13,107 bases of DNA from JBFFSQ01 sp041572275 (GCA_041572275.1 JBFFSQ010000072.1:1-13107); one strand, 5' to 3'; positions 1 through 6,901 are shown, counted from the first letter of the stretch. A program made the numbers and translations. Notes: generated by a model from the sequence alone, not told the origin.

Positions 1-2543
1 ATGCCCTCAAGCGCCGCCTGTCCGACACCTTTAATTGCACCCAGACCATACAGTACCTGACTATCAGTGGGTACACTGAATTTATAAATTGAACGATTGA
101 TATCTGGTGGCAACACTTCCATCGACATGCGATGACAGTCTTCGATAAGCACTACCACCTTATCGGTATTATCCATATCAGCAGACAACACCGCGGCCAT
201 AAACTCTGCCGGGTAATGATGTTTCAGCCAGCAGGTTTGATAGGACAGTAACGCGTAGGCAGCCGAATGAGATTTGTTGAAACCATAGCCGGCAAACTTT
301 TCTACCAGATCGAAGATCTTCATAGCCAGCTCGCCGTCAATACCATTGGCCAGCGCACCCTTCTTGAATACGGCACGCTGTTCGGCCATAACCTCAGGTT
401 TTTTCTTACCCATCGCACGACGTAACATATCGGCACCGCCCAGGGTATAACCTGACAACACCTGTGCGATCTGCATAACCTGTTCCTGATACAGGATAAT
501 GCCGTAGGTAGGTTCCAGAATCGGCTTCAGGGATTCATGCTGCCACTGGACATCAGGATAAGACACCGCTTCACGACCATGCTTACGGTTGATAAAGTTA
601 TCCACCATGCCCGATTGCAGAGGCCCCGGCCGGAACAGGGCCACCAGAGCGATGATATCCTCAAAACAGTCAGGCTGGAGCCGCTTGATCAGGTCTTTCA
701 TACCACTGGATTCAAGCTGGAACACCGCCGTGGTTTCAGCGGCCTTCAGCAGGGTAAACGCACCTTCATCATCCAGTGGCAGCAAATTGACATCCAGGTC
801 TGCCTGATCTGCATGACGAGCCTTGATGTTAGCTACAGCCCAGTCAATAATCGTCAGGGTTCTCAATCCGAGAAAGTCAAACTTAACCAGACCAATGGCC
901 TCGACGTCATCCTTGTCGAACTGGGTGACAATACTCTGCCCCCCCTGTTCACAATACAGTGGCGTAAAGTCTGTCAATAACGAGGGCGAGATAACCACTC
1001 CCCCCGCGTGTTTGCCCGCATTCCTGGCCAGCCCCTCCAGAGATAAGGCCATGTCAATTAATTCATGGACTTCCTCTTCATTGTTATAAGCACTGGCCAG
1101 ATCGTCTGCCTCCTCCAATGCCTTGGTCAGGGTCATGCCGATCTCGAAGGGAATCATCTTGGCAATTCGGTCAACAAAGCCATAGGACAAGCCCAGCACA
1201 CGCCCCACATCACGCACCACCGCCTTCGCAGCCATAGAGCCATAGGTGATAATCTGTGACACACTCTGGCGACCATAACGACCTGCTACATAATCGATGA
1301 CACGGTCGCGACCTTCCATACAGAAGTCGACATCGAAATCCGGCAAGGATACACGCTCAGGGTTAAGAAAACGTTCAAACAGGAGATCAAACTCCAGTGG
1401 ATCAAGGTCAGTGATCAGCATCGCATAGGCGACCAGAGAACCGGCACCAGAGCCACGACCCGGACCAACTGGTATATGATTATCTTTTGACCATTGGATA
1501 AAGTCAGCCACGATCAGGAAATAACCGGGGAAACCCATGCCCGTTATAACGTCGATTTCAGTTTTCAGGCGATCATAATAGAGCTGGCGTTTGGCTTCCG
1601 CATCAGGATCATCAGGACGGATAATGACTTCTAGACGTTTTTCCAGTCCGTCTTCCGCCACCCGTGCAAAATAGCTATCGATGGTCTCGCCTTCGGGGAT
1701 CGGAAAATTGGGCAGAAAACTTTCACCCAGACGTACAGTTAAATTACATCGACGAGCAATTTCTACTGAATTCTCCAGGGCCTCTGGAATATCAGAAAAC
1801 AGTTCCAGCATTTCCGCTTCAGAACGTAAATACTGTTGCTCGCTAAAATGTTTAGGTCTTCGGGGATCATCCAGGGCACGCCCCTCATGTATACAAACTC
1901 TGACCTCATGTCCGGCAAAATCTTTCTGCTCCAGAAAGCGCACATCATTGGTGGCCACCACTGGAGTCTGAGTAGCCAGCGCGAGGCTCACCGCTGCATG
2001 CAGGTATTCCTCCTCACCCTCACGCCCCGTACGCTGCAACTCCAGGTAATATCGATCAGGAAAAATACTCTGCCAGGCTCTCAGTAACTCTTCTGCCAGA
2101 ATCTGGTTACCCGCCAGCAAAGCGCGACCGACATCACCATCCTTGGCACCGGACAAGGCAATGAGGCCATTACTCAATTCCCGCAACCAATCCACCTCGA
2201 TGATTGGTATGCCTCCGTGCTGACCTTCCAGATACGATTTTGACACCAGTTGAGTCAGGTTCTGATACCCCTCATTGTTCTGACACAACAGCACCATGCG
2301 GAATGGCGGCTCACTCTCTACCGCGGGGCGAATCCAGACATCAACGCCAATAATAGGTTTGATACCAGCCGCCATAGCGGCTCGATAAAACTTGACCATC
2401 GCAAACAGATTACTCTGATCCGTGAGCGCCAGCGCCGGCATTCCCTGTTCCTGCGCTGTCGCCATTAAAGGCTTGATACGGACAATGCCATCAACCAGTG
2501 AATATTCAGTGTGCAGTCGCAGATGGACAAAGCGTGGATTCAT
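1..2543 (-). CDS. dnaE: DNA polymerase III subunit alpha, N-terminal 847 codons (3' end off the window)
   Basis: Catalytic subunit of the replicative DNA polymerase III holoenzyme. The minus-strand frame is open from the ATG at 2543 to the left edge. It starts MNPRFVHLRLHTEYSLVDG, close to the E. coli DnaE N-terminus, so the start is firm. An N-terminal PHP domain (about residues 5–280) is followed by the C-family polymerase core with GPGRGSGAGS near residue 360. The catalytic carboxylates are visible: PDFDVDF gives D402 and D404, and VKFDFLGL gives D556, each one residue higher than E. coli D401/D403/D555. The visible part ends in the helix-hairpin-helix region (GLGAIKGVG). The OB fold and the tau-binding tail, roughly 300 residues, lie outside. 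No frameshift was found in the stretches translated. It follows rnhB as usual, but across a 334-nt gap instead of a short one. The Shine-Dalgarno is weak (AGAAG). Confidence 0.97.
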   Translation of the reverse strand, partial: MNPRFVHLRLHTEYSLVDGIVRIKPLMATAQEQGMPALALTDQSNLFAMVKFYRAAMAAGIKPIIGVDVWIRPAVESEPPFRMVLLCQNNEGYQNLTQLVSKSYLEGQHGGIPIIEVDWLRELSNGLIALSGAKDGDVGRALLAGNQILAEELLRAWQSIFPDRYYLELQRTGREGEEEYLHAAVSLALATQTPVVATNDVRFLEQKDFAGHEVRVCIHEGRALDDPRRPKHFSEQQYLRSEAEMLELFSDIPEALENSVEIARRCNLTVRLGESFLPNFPIPEGETIDSYFARVAEDGLEKRLEVIIRPDDPDAEAKRQLYYDRLKTEIDVITGMGFPGYFLIVADFIQWSKDNHIPVGPGRGSGAGSLVAYAMLITDLDPLEFDLLFERFLNPERVSLPDFDVDFCMEGRDRVIDYVAGRYGRQSVSQIITYGSMAAKAVVRDVGRVLGLSYGFVDRIAKMIPFEIGMTLTKALEEADDLASAYNNEEEVHELIDMALSLEGLARNAGKHAGGVVISPSLLTDFTPLYCEQGGQSIVTQFDKDDVEAIGLVKFDFLGLRTLTIIDWAVANIKARHADQADLDVNLLPLDDEGAFTLLKAAETTAVFQLESSGMKDLIKRLQPDCFEDIIALVALFRPGPLQSGMVDNFINRKHGREAVSYPDVQWQHESLKPILEPTYGIILYQEQVMQIAQVLSGYTLGGADMLRRAMGKKKPEVMAEQRAVFKKGALANGIDGELAMKIFDLVEKFAGYGFNKSHSAAYALLSYQTCWLKHHYPAEFMAAVLSADMDNTDKVVVLIEDCHRMSMEVLPPDINRSIYKFSVPTDSQVLYGLGAIKGVGQAALEG

Positions 2544-2661
2544 ATTGCTTCTTTAACTTTAATAAAGTAGGTTAACTAAACTCAATAAGTATATGTTTTT
2601 ATTGTTATTAGATGGAATTTTAATCATCCCAAAACAGGGCTTTTTCGCCTCTGAAAGAAGT

Positions 2662-2690
2662 ATTATCCTCCGTGCAACGAAGGGGCGCAA
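2662..2690 (-). promoter_or_regulatory. Possible sigma70-type promoter for dnaE
   Basis: On the minus strand a GATAAT hexamer (2667–2662, 5 of 6 to the −10 consensus) lies 17 nt downstream of TTGCGC (2690–2685, 3 of 6 to the −35 consensus). It points at dnaE, leaving a leader of roughly 110 nt. The −35 match is poor, so this is only a candidate, but the long gap after rnhB makes an own promoter for dnaE plausible. Confidence 0.3.
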
Positions 2691-2715
2691 GACTCCATTT
2701 CAGCCAGACAAATAC

Positions 2716-2785
2716 GGTAACCAAGCTGCTCATTTACCACTTTCAACCCGAAAACAGTCTGGTTACCCAGCTGTCATACCACTTT
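2716..2785. repeat. Imperfect direct repeat in the rnhB–dnaE spacer
   Basis: The segment at 2716–2743 (GGTAACCAAGCTG, then CTCATTTACCACTTT) recurs at 2761–2785 as GGTTACCCAGCTG, then TCATACCACTTT. There are two mismatches in the first 13 bases and three unpaired bases after that. The GGTAACC and GGTTACC starts are also reverse complements of each other, so they could pair. No function is assigned, and chance similarity is possible. Confidence 0.35.
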
Positions 2786-2877
2786 TGAAGAAAAAACCTG
2801 ATTTCTGGCAAAATTTTAAAAACACATGTAAACATCGACCTACAATAGACATCAATAATATAATATAAACTATTGTT

Positions 2878-3471
2878 TTATTTGAATTTCTTCACTGGCC
2901 CAAAGGATTTTCGATGCTCAGGACAGGGGCCAAACTGATCCAGTAGCTCCCGGTGCAATTTGGTGGGATACCCCTTGTGTCGATTAAATTCAAAATGCGG
3001 ATATTGTGCATGCAATTGATACATCTGATGATCACGATCAACCTTGGCCAGAATTGAAGCTGCCGAAATAGCAGCCACCCTACTATCTCCTTTAACAATC
3101 GCAACAGACTGGCAAGCTAACTCAGGACATCGATTACCATCAATGAGCGCCAGATCCACTTCAACATCAAGCCCCTCCACTGCCCTTTTCATTGCCAGCA
3201 AACTGGCCTGTAAAATATTTATTCGATCAATTTCGGCAGCCGAAACCGAAGCCACTGACCAGGCCAGAGCCTGAGTTTTGATCAACTCAGCCAGGTGCTC
3301 ACGTTTGGCTTCTGTCAGTTTTTTGGAGTCATTCAATCCGGCAATTGGATTGTCAGGATCAAGGATAACGGCAGCTGCCACTACAGCACCTACCAGTGGG
3401 CCTCTACCTGCCTCATCCACACCCGCAATATATCGATACGGACTCAGGTCAAAATCAATGTCGTCTGTCAT
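2878..3471 (-). CDS. rnhB: Ribonuclease HII
   Basis: RNase HII cleaves the RNA strand of RNA–DNA hybrids and incises at single ribonucleotides misincorporated in DNA. The 197-residue protein is the usual family length. The N-terminal motif YIAGVDEAGRGPLVGAV contains the metal ligands D19 and E20. LIDGNRCP supplies D111, and AASILAKVDRD carries the fourth acidic residue (D147 by alignment to the conserved RD). GLNDSKKL and the HKGYPT and SFGPVK stretches near the C-terminus are typical of the family. The start is ATG with a weak GGAAA upstream. It lies upstream of dnaE, as in the conserved lpxA-lpxB-rnhB-dnaE order, but its upstream neighbour lpxB is divergently transcribed, so rnhB must have its own promoter within 3472–3632. 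Confidence 0.97.
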   Translation of the reverse strand: MTDDIDFDLSPYRYIAGVDEAGRGPLVGAVVAAAVILDPDNPIAGLNDSKKLTEAKREHLAELIKTQALAWSVASVSAAEIDRINILQASLLAMKRAVEGLDVEVDLALIDGNRCPELACQSVAIVKGDSRVAAISAASILAKVDRDHQMYQLHAQYPHFEFNRHKGYPTKLHRELLDQFGPCPEHRKSFGPVKKFK

Positions 3472-3632
3472 AGTTTCCGGTACAATATTTCTGGTTTAAA
3501 GGTCTGGCATCTTATAGAAACGCCGACCAATTGAGCAAGATATAACGCATCAACCGAGACCATCGGGTACAAAAAATTTCCGAAACAGCTCTATCAGATG
3601 CCACAATTAAAACAGATACTCAAAGATCCCCC
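3472..3632. promoter_or_regulatory. Divergent intergenic region between rnhB and lpxB
   Basis: This 161-nt gap must hold promoters for both rnhB (minus) and lpxB (plus), since the two genes start back to back. Several AT-rich candidates are visible, such as TATAAC after GAGCAAGA around 3540–3546 for the lpxB direction. None has a convincing −35 partner at 16–18 nt, so no single promoter is called. The lpxB start also lacks a clear Shine-Dalgarno. Confidence 0.4.
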
Positions 3633-4778
3633 ATGCCCAAAACCATCATGATCAGTGCCGGAGAAGCCTCCGGCGACTTACATGCAGCCAACCTGGTAAA
3701 AGCCCTGCACAAAATCGAACCGGATATTCAAGTGAGAGGTCTGGGCGGTATCAAACTAAGGGAGGCTGGCGCCAGTCCCTTGATCGATTGTTCAGATATT
3801 GCCGTAGTCGGCATCGTAGAAGTACTGGCCAAGTATCGTAAAATCATGGGCGTACTGAACCGTTTACGGGAGGATCTGCGCCGTAACCCACCGGATTTAC
3901 TGATTCTGGTCGATTATCAGGAATTTAACTTCAAGCTGGCCCAATGCGCCAAAGAATGCGGGGTCAAGGTCCTGTTCTATATCAGCCCGCAAGTCTGGGC
4001 CTGGCGCCCACACCGAGTGCATAAAATCGGCAAAATCATTGATATGATGGCTGTTCTCTTCCCCTTCGAAGAAAAATTCTATAAAGACGCCAATGTTCCC
4101 GTTCGCTTTGTCGGCAACCCGCTAGTCGATGAAGCCAAAGCTGAAAAAAGCCTCGATCAGGCCATGAACGACTACTCACTGGATATGGGCAAGCGCGTAA
4201 TAGGTCTCTTCCCTGGCAGCCGCAAGGGTGAAATTAAGCGCGTGCTCCCAGTGCAGCTGGAATCAGCCACCTTACTCAAGCAGCAACACCCCGATCTGCA
4301 GTTCATTCTGCCCATTGCCAGCAGCCTCGAACTCAGCGATATCGAACCCTATCTAAAGGACTTCGAGTCACTCGAGGTCCATACGGTTAAAGACCGACCC
4401 TATGATGTAATGCAGGTCTGTGATGCCATCATCGCCGCATCCGGTACCGCCACACTTGAAATTGCCTTAATGGGCATCCCTAGTGCAATCACCTACAAAA
4501 TCGCCCCGCTATCCTATTTCATCCTCAAGCGCCTGGTCACCATTGACCACATAGGTCTGGTCAATATTGTCGCGGAAAAAAATATCGTCCGGGAGTTTAT
4601 TCAACATGAGGCTCAGCCTGATAAGATCGCCGCTGAAATCAGTCGAATCCTCACTGACAATGACTATCGCAAATACATGATTCATGAGCTTAATCAGGTC
4701 AAAGCCAAACTAGGCAAAGAAGGTGGCTCCAACAATGTGGCCCAGCTTGCCTATGACATGCTGATGAGTAAGATTTAG
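3633..4778 (+). CDS. lpxB: Lipid-A-disaccharide synthase
   Basis: Glycosyltransferase family 19 enzyme. It joins UDP-2,3-diacylglucosamine and lipid X to form the beta-1,6 lipid A disaccharide at the inner face of the cytoplasmic membrane. It has 381 residues, the normal length. Visible motifs are ISAGEASGDLHAAN (residues 7–20), the conserved Asp in LVDYQEFNFKLA (D94), YISPQVWAWRPHRV (116–129), FVGNPLVDE (159–167), LFPGSRKGEI (192–201, R197), and AASGTATLE (268–276) with GLVNIVAE (308–315) for the nucleotide-sugar site. The DYQEFN segment differs from the DAPDFN form of E. coli. It is the only gene in the window on the plus strand, inverted relative to its usual position between lpxA and rnhB. 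The start is the first in-frame ATG; the upstream GATCCCCC is a poor ribosome site. The gene looks intact and functional. Confidence 0.96.
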   Translation: MPKTIMISAGEASGDLHAANLVKALHKIEPDIQVRGLGGIKLREAGASPLIDCSDIAVVGIVEVLAKYRKIMGVLNRLREDLRRNPPDLLILVDYQEFNFKLAQCAKECGVKVLFYISPQVWAWRPHRVHKIGKIIDMMAVLFPFEEKFYKDANVPVRFVGNPLVDEAKAEKSLDQAMNDYSLDMGKRVIGLFPGSRKGEIKRVLPVQLESATLLKQQHPDLQFILPIASSLELSDIEPYLKDFESLEVHTVKDRPYDVMQVCDAIIAASGTATLEIALMGIPSAITYKIAPLSYFILKRLVTIDHIGLVNIVAEKNIVREFIQHEAQPDKIAAEISRILTDNDYRKYMIHELNQVKAKLGKEGGSNNVAQLAYDMLMSKI

Positions 4779-4796
4779 AACTCTGATTAGGTCAGG

Positions 4797-4849
4797 GTTG
4801 ATGGTTGATCAGGATAATTGGCTTAAACAATTAACGATCAACCATCAAC
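4797..4849. terminator. Nested inverted repeat between convergent genes, possible bidirectional terminator
   Basis: A perfect 14-bp inverted repeat, GTTGATGGTTGATC (4797–4810) and GATCAACCATCAAC (4836–4849), encloses a 25-nt loop. The loop holds a second 6-bp hairpin, TAATTG (4815–4820) and CAATTA (4828–4833). Each outer arm is itself a near-tandem GTTGAT[G/C] doublet. The element sits 18 nt after the lpxB stop and 16 nt after the stop of the opposing outer-membrane protein gene, which fits a shared transcription end. Neither side has a proper U-tract, so it is not a textbook intrinsic terminator. It could instead protect mRNA ends or belong to a repeat family. Confidence 0.55.
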
Positions 4850-4865
4850 AAATAACTTTAATTAG

Positions 4866-5576
4866 CTAGAAGTGAAGAAACGCACCCAGGAAAATACCAT
4901 CAAATTCCAGATCAGCATTCACACCATCGACATCATCCAGCTTGATCGATGTAGTCCGCACGCCACCCTCAAAACCAATTACACCCATCTCATAGATGGC
5001 TCGGATACGTAGATCCTCCAGTGTATTACCGTCCAGTCCGGAGTAGTTTAAATCAGCACCTACGGACAGGCCAGTAAACGGCATATCAAACTGAGCGGCA
5101 ACATAGACCATCGGAATCGTTTCACTCAGAGGTTTCGTTTGAGCGCCAACAGAAAACTCACCATCCAGTTTACGGGCATTCAGGCCCAGGTCAAAATTAA
5201 CCCAATTATCCAGCAAACGCCAGTACAGCACGGTATCAGTACTATCCAGTGAAATCACAGACGCTCCACTCACAGTCTGACCATTGAATGTAACTGATCC
5301 GGCATTGCCTTCGTGGGTCAAGCCAGTAGATTCAAAGCGAATATTCGGAATCAAAGGTACTGGATGCTCAAAAGCGATATAGCTGTAGGTTTCGCTCTCA
5401 TCGCTCAGCGCAAGATCAGAGCCTAGATCGATGGACGCATCACCAACTGAATTGAAGCTCCCTGACGGATCATGACTCCATGAGCCTGCCCCGACATACA
5501 GCCCTAAAAAATCTGCTTGCGCAGTGCTTGTAACCAGACTCATGGCCGCAGCCATGGAGAGAACGACTTTATTCAT
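4866..5576 (-). CDS. Outer-membrane beta-barrel protein, TIGR04219 family (function unknown)
   Basis: A 236-residue secreted protein with a clear signal peptide (MNKVVLSMAAAMSLVTSTAQA, cleavage before DF). Mature-region hallmarks match the TIGR04219 outer-membrane family: FLGLYVGAGSW at the N-terminus, EHPVPLIPNIR, LLDNWVNFDLGLNARKLDG, AQFDMPFTGLSVGADLNYSG and the terminal FDGIFLGAFLHF. Alternating hydrophobic strands and the final Phe are what BamA recognises in outer-membrane barrels. The predicted barrel is small, perhaps 8–10 strands (inference). The biological role of the family is not known to me. The gene lies 68 nt after lpxA on the same strand, in the slot normally held by lpxB, so it could be co-transcribed with the lipid A operon, driven by its own candidate promoter, or both. 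A good GGAG site (5586–5583) sits 6 nt before the ATG. Confidence 0.87.
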   Translation of the reverse strand: MNKVVLSMAAAMSLVTSTAQADFLGLYVGAGSWSHDPSGSFNSVGDASIDLGSDLALSDESETYSYIAFEHPVPLIPNIRFESTGLTHEGNAGSVTFNGQTVSGASVISLDSTDTVLYWRLLDNWVNFDLGLNARKLDGEFSVGAQTKPLSETIPMVYVAAQFDMPFTGLSVGADLNYSGLDGNTLEDLRIRAIYEMGVIGFEGGVRTTSIKLDDVDGVNADLEFDGIFLGAFLHF

Positions 5577-5600
5577 GAATAACTCCAGGGAGATGTTGTA

Positions 5601-5630
5601 ATAGTAGTTATTTTGGTATTTTTTTCACAA
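5601..5630 (-). promoter_or_regulatory. Candidate promoter for the outer-membrane protein gene
   Basis: On the minus strand TTGTGA (5630–5625, 4 of 6 to TTGACA) and TACTAT (5606–5601, 4 of 6 to TATAAT) are separated by 18 nt, ahead of the GGAG site and ATG at 5576. The −35 overlaps the right half of the palindrome at 5624–5642, so a factor bound there could control it. Both hexamers are only moderate matches. Confidence 0.33.
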
Positions 5631-5642
5631 ATTTTTTGTGAA
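5624..5642. promoter_or_regulatory. Palindrome in the lpxA–OMP gap, possible operator
   Basis: TTCACAAA (5624–5631) and TTTGTGAA (5635–5642) form a perfect 8-bp inverted repeat around a 3-nt centre. In the direction of lpxA transcription the hairpin is followed by an A-run, not a T-run, so it is unlikely to be an intrinsic terminator. Its place next to the candidate −35 suggests a regulator site, but the binding protein cannot be named. Confidence 0.35.
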
Positions 5643-5644
5643 CT

Positions 5645-6415
5645 TTAGCGCACTATGCCACGTTGGCTAGTATTAATGAAATCAACAAAGGCTTTTACTT
5701 CAGCAAACTGCTCAACCAGTGGCTGTACGGCTTCGAGCGCTTCAGCTCTTGGTGTATGGGATCTGACCATGATTTTATAGGCATTCACGATGGCTCGGAT
5801 CACCTCAGGTTCAAATCCTCGACGCCTGAGCCCTTCCTTGTTAATACCATTTGGTTTGGCATAGTTTCCTGAGACCACCACATATGGTGGTACATCACGA
5901 TTCACCGCTGATCCCATACTGGTGAAGCAATGACGACCAATTCGGCTGAACTGATGAACCAGAGTAAAACCACCGAGAATGGCATGATCCTCAACCGTCA
6001 CATGACCGGCCAGGGATGCCGAATTCGCCAGAATTATATTATTACCCACTGTGCAGTCATGAGCCACATGCACATAGGCCATTAGCAGGTTGTCATTACC
6101 TATGCGAGTCACGCCTTGATCTTCTACCGTGCCTCGATGTAGCGTTACATTTTCACGAATAGTATTTCTATCACCTATTTCAAGGCGAGTTGGCTGCCCT
6201 GCATATTTCAAATCCTGTGGTTGCTCACCCACAGAAGCAAACTGAAAAATACGGTTATCTTTACCTATGCGTGTCGGACCATTGATAACAACATGTGGCC
6301 CAACCCAAGTACCAGCACCAATTTCCACATCGGCACCGACGATTGTATATGGACCAATCTCAACATCATCGGCAATCTGTGCCGATGGATCGATAATAGC
6401 TGTTTCATGTATCAT
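5645..6415 (-). CDS. lpxA: Acyl-[ACP]–UDP-N-acetylglucosamine O-acyltransferase
   Basis: First enzyme of lipid A synthesis: it transfers a 3-hydroxyacyl chain from ACP to the 3-OH of UDP-GlcNAc in the cytoplasm. The 256-residue protein shows the left-handed parallel beta-helix of hexapeptide repeats (about residues 1–180) and the C-terminal helical domain with GINKEGLRRRGF. Using a constant offset of 6 to E. coli LpxA, the active-site histidines are all present: H93 (E. coli H99), H116 (H122), H119 (catalytic H125), H138 (H144) and H154 (H160). The position equivalent to E. coli G173 is M167 (SMGSAV). Met here is the Pseudomonas aeruginosa state, which sets a C10 rather than C14 acyl chain. 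It follows fabZ by 13 nt, with a weak ribosome site, suggesting coupled translation. Confidence 0.97.
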   Translation of the reverse strand: MIHETAIIDPSAQIADDVEIGPYTIVGADVEIGAGTWVGPHVVINGPTRIGKDNRIFQFASVGEQPQDLKYAGQPTRLEIGDRNTIRENVTLHRGTVEDQGVTRIGNDNLLMAYVHVAHDCTVGNNIILANSASLAGHVTVEDHAILGGFTLVHQFSRIGRHCFTSMGSAVNRDVPPYVVVSGNYAKPNGINKEGLRRRGFEPEVIRAIVNAYKIMVRSHTPRAEALEAVQPLVEQFAEVKAFVDFINTSQRGIVR

Positions 6416-6428
6416 ACTAGGCGTTCAA

Positions 6429-6881
6429 TTACTCGGCAGGTTTTTCAGCGGCTGCACACATAATAATAGCACTTGCTGCCAACTCGTCACCGACTTTGGC
6501 TACACAATCAAATTTCCAGATATTTCTTGAGCGCTTGAGCAACTCTACATGCAAAGTAAGCACATCACCCGGAACGACCTGTCGTTTGAAGCGAGCATTA
6601 TCAATACCCACAAACAGGTAAAGTACATTATCACTTGGACTCTCTTCCATGGTCCTGAAACCCAGTAAGCCTGTGGCCTGGGCCAGAGCTTCCATGATCA
6701 GCACGCCTGGCATCACTGGATAGCCAGGAAAATGCCCACCAAAGAAAGGCTCATTTATCGTGACATTTTTAACGGCTGTCAGCCATTTACCCACTTCATA
6801 ATCAAGGACCTTATCAACTAACTGAAAGGGATAGCGATGTGGAAGTGTCTTAGCTATCTCATTTATATCCATTGTATTCAA
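6429..6881 (-). CDS. fabZ: 3-hydroxyacyl-[ACP] dehydratase FabZ
   Basis: Dehydrates beta-hydroxyacyl-ACP in fatty-acid elongation, thereby competing with LpxA and LpxD for hydroxyacyl-ACP. It is a hot-dog fold protein with the motif LPHRYPFQLVD at the N-terminus and the active-site helix FFGGHFPGYPVMPGVLIMEA carrying H50 and E64 (E. coli H54 and E68). ARFKRQVVPGD is also typical. Two starts are possible: TTG at 6881 (150 residues) or ATG at 6872 (147 residues). The GAGG site at 6893–6890 is about 8–9 nt from the TTG but about 17 nt from the ATG, so the TTG is preferred. It sits 20 nt after lpxD and 13 nt before lpxA in the operon. Confidence 0.96.
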   Translation of the reverse strand: MNTMDINEIAKTLPHRYPFQLVDKVLDYEVGKWLTAVKNVTINEPFFGGHFPGYPVMPGVLIMEALAQATGLLGFRTMEESPSDNVLYLFVGIDNARFKRQVVPGDVLTLHVELLKRSRNIWKFDCVAKVGDELAASAIIMCAAAEKPAE

Positions 6882-6888
6882 AGTGGTT

Positions 6889-6893
6889 ACCTC
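6889..6893 (-). promoter_or_regulatory. Ribosome binding site deciding a TTG start for fabZ
   Basis: GAGGT on the minus strand ends 7 nt before the TTG at 6881 and 16 nt before the in-frame ATG at 6872. This spacing favours the TTG codon as start. Confidence 0.6.
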
Positions 6894-6901
6894 AATATTA
6901 T

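Larger units (their letters stand above)
2544..2877. other. AT-rich rnhB–dnaE intergenic spacer, no gene recognised
   Basis: This 334-nt stretch separates the stop of rnhB from the start of dnaE; in many gammaproteobacteria the two genes are nearly adjacent. A plus-strand open frame (2593–2868, 91 codons) exists, but it has no recognisable domain, no clear Shine-Dalgarno and a composition that looks non-coding. The stretch holds a possible dnaE promoter (2662–2690) and an imperfect direct repeat (2716–2743 and 2761–2785). No tRNA or classical intrinsic terminator was seen. Confidence 0.6.

Noticed and set aside
537..980. 147-codon plus-strand open frame inside dnaE, and similar antisense frames across the window
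   Set aside because: They lie wholly within well-supported genes on the other strand, have no family signatures, and are explained by codon use of the real genes.
2593..2868. 91-codon plus-strand open frame in the rnhB–dnaE spacer
   Set aside because: No recognisable domain or signal, no clear ribosome site, opposite strand to both neighbours, and a protein composition that looks like translated intergenic DNA.
2850..2875. Terminator hairpin after rnhB (CAATA...TATTG)
   Set aside because: Only about five A/T-rich pairs with a long loop and no U-tract; not distinguishable from chance in such AT-rich sequence.
3598..3632. Upstream ATG at 3598 as an alternative lpxB start
   Set aside because: It is out of frame with lpxB (35 nt before the ATG at 3633).
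5624..5642. Intrinsic terminator after lpxA
   Set aside because: On the minus-strand transcript the hairpin is AT-rich and followed by an A-run, not U residues; an operator or promoter role fits better.
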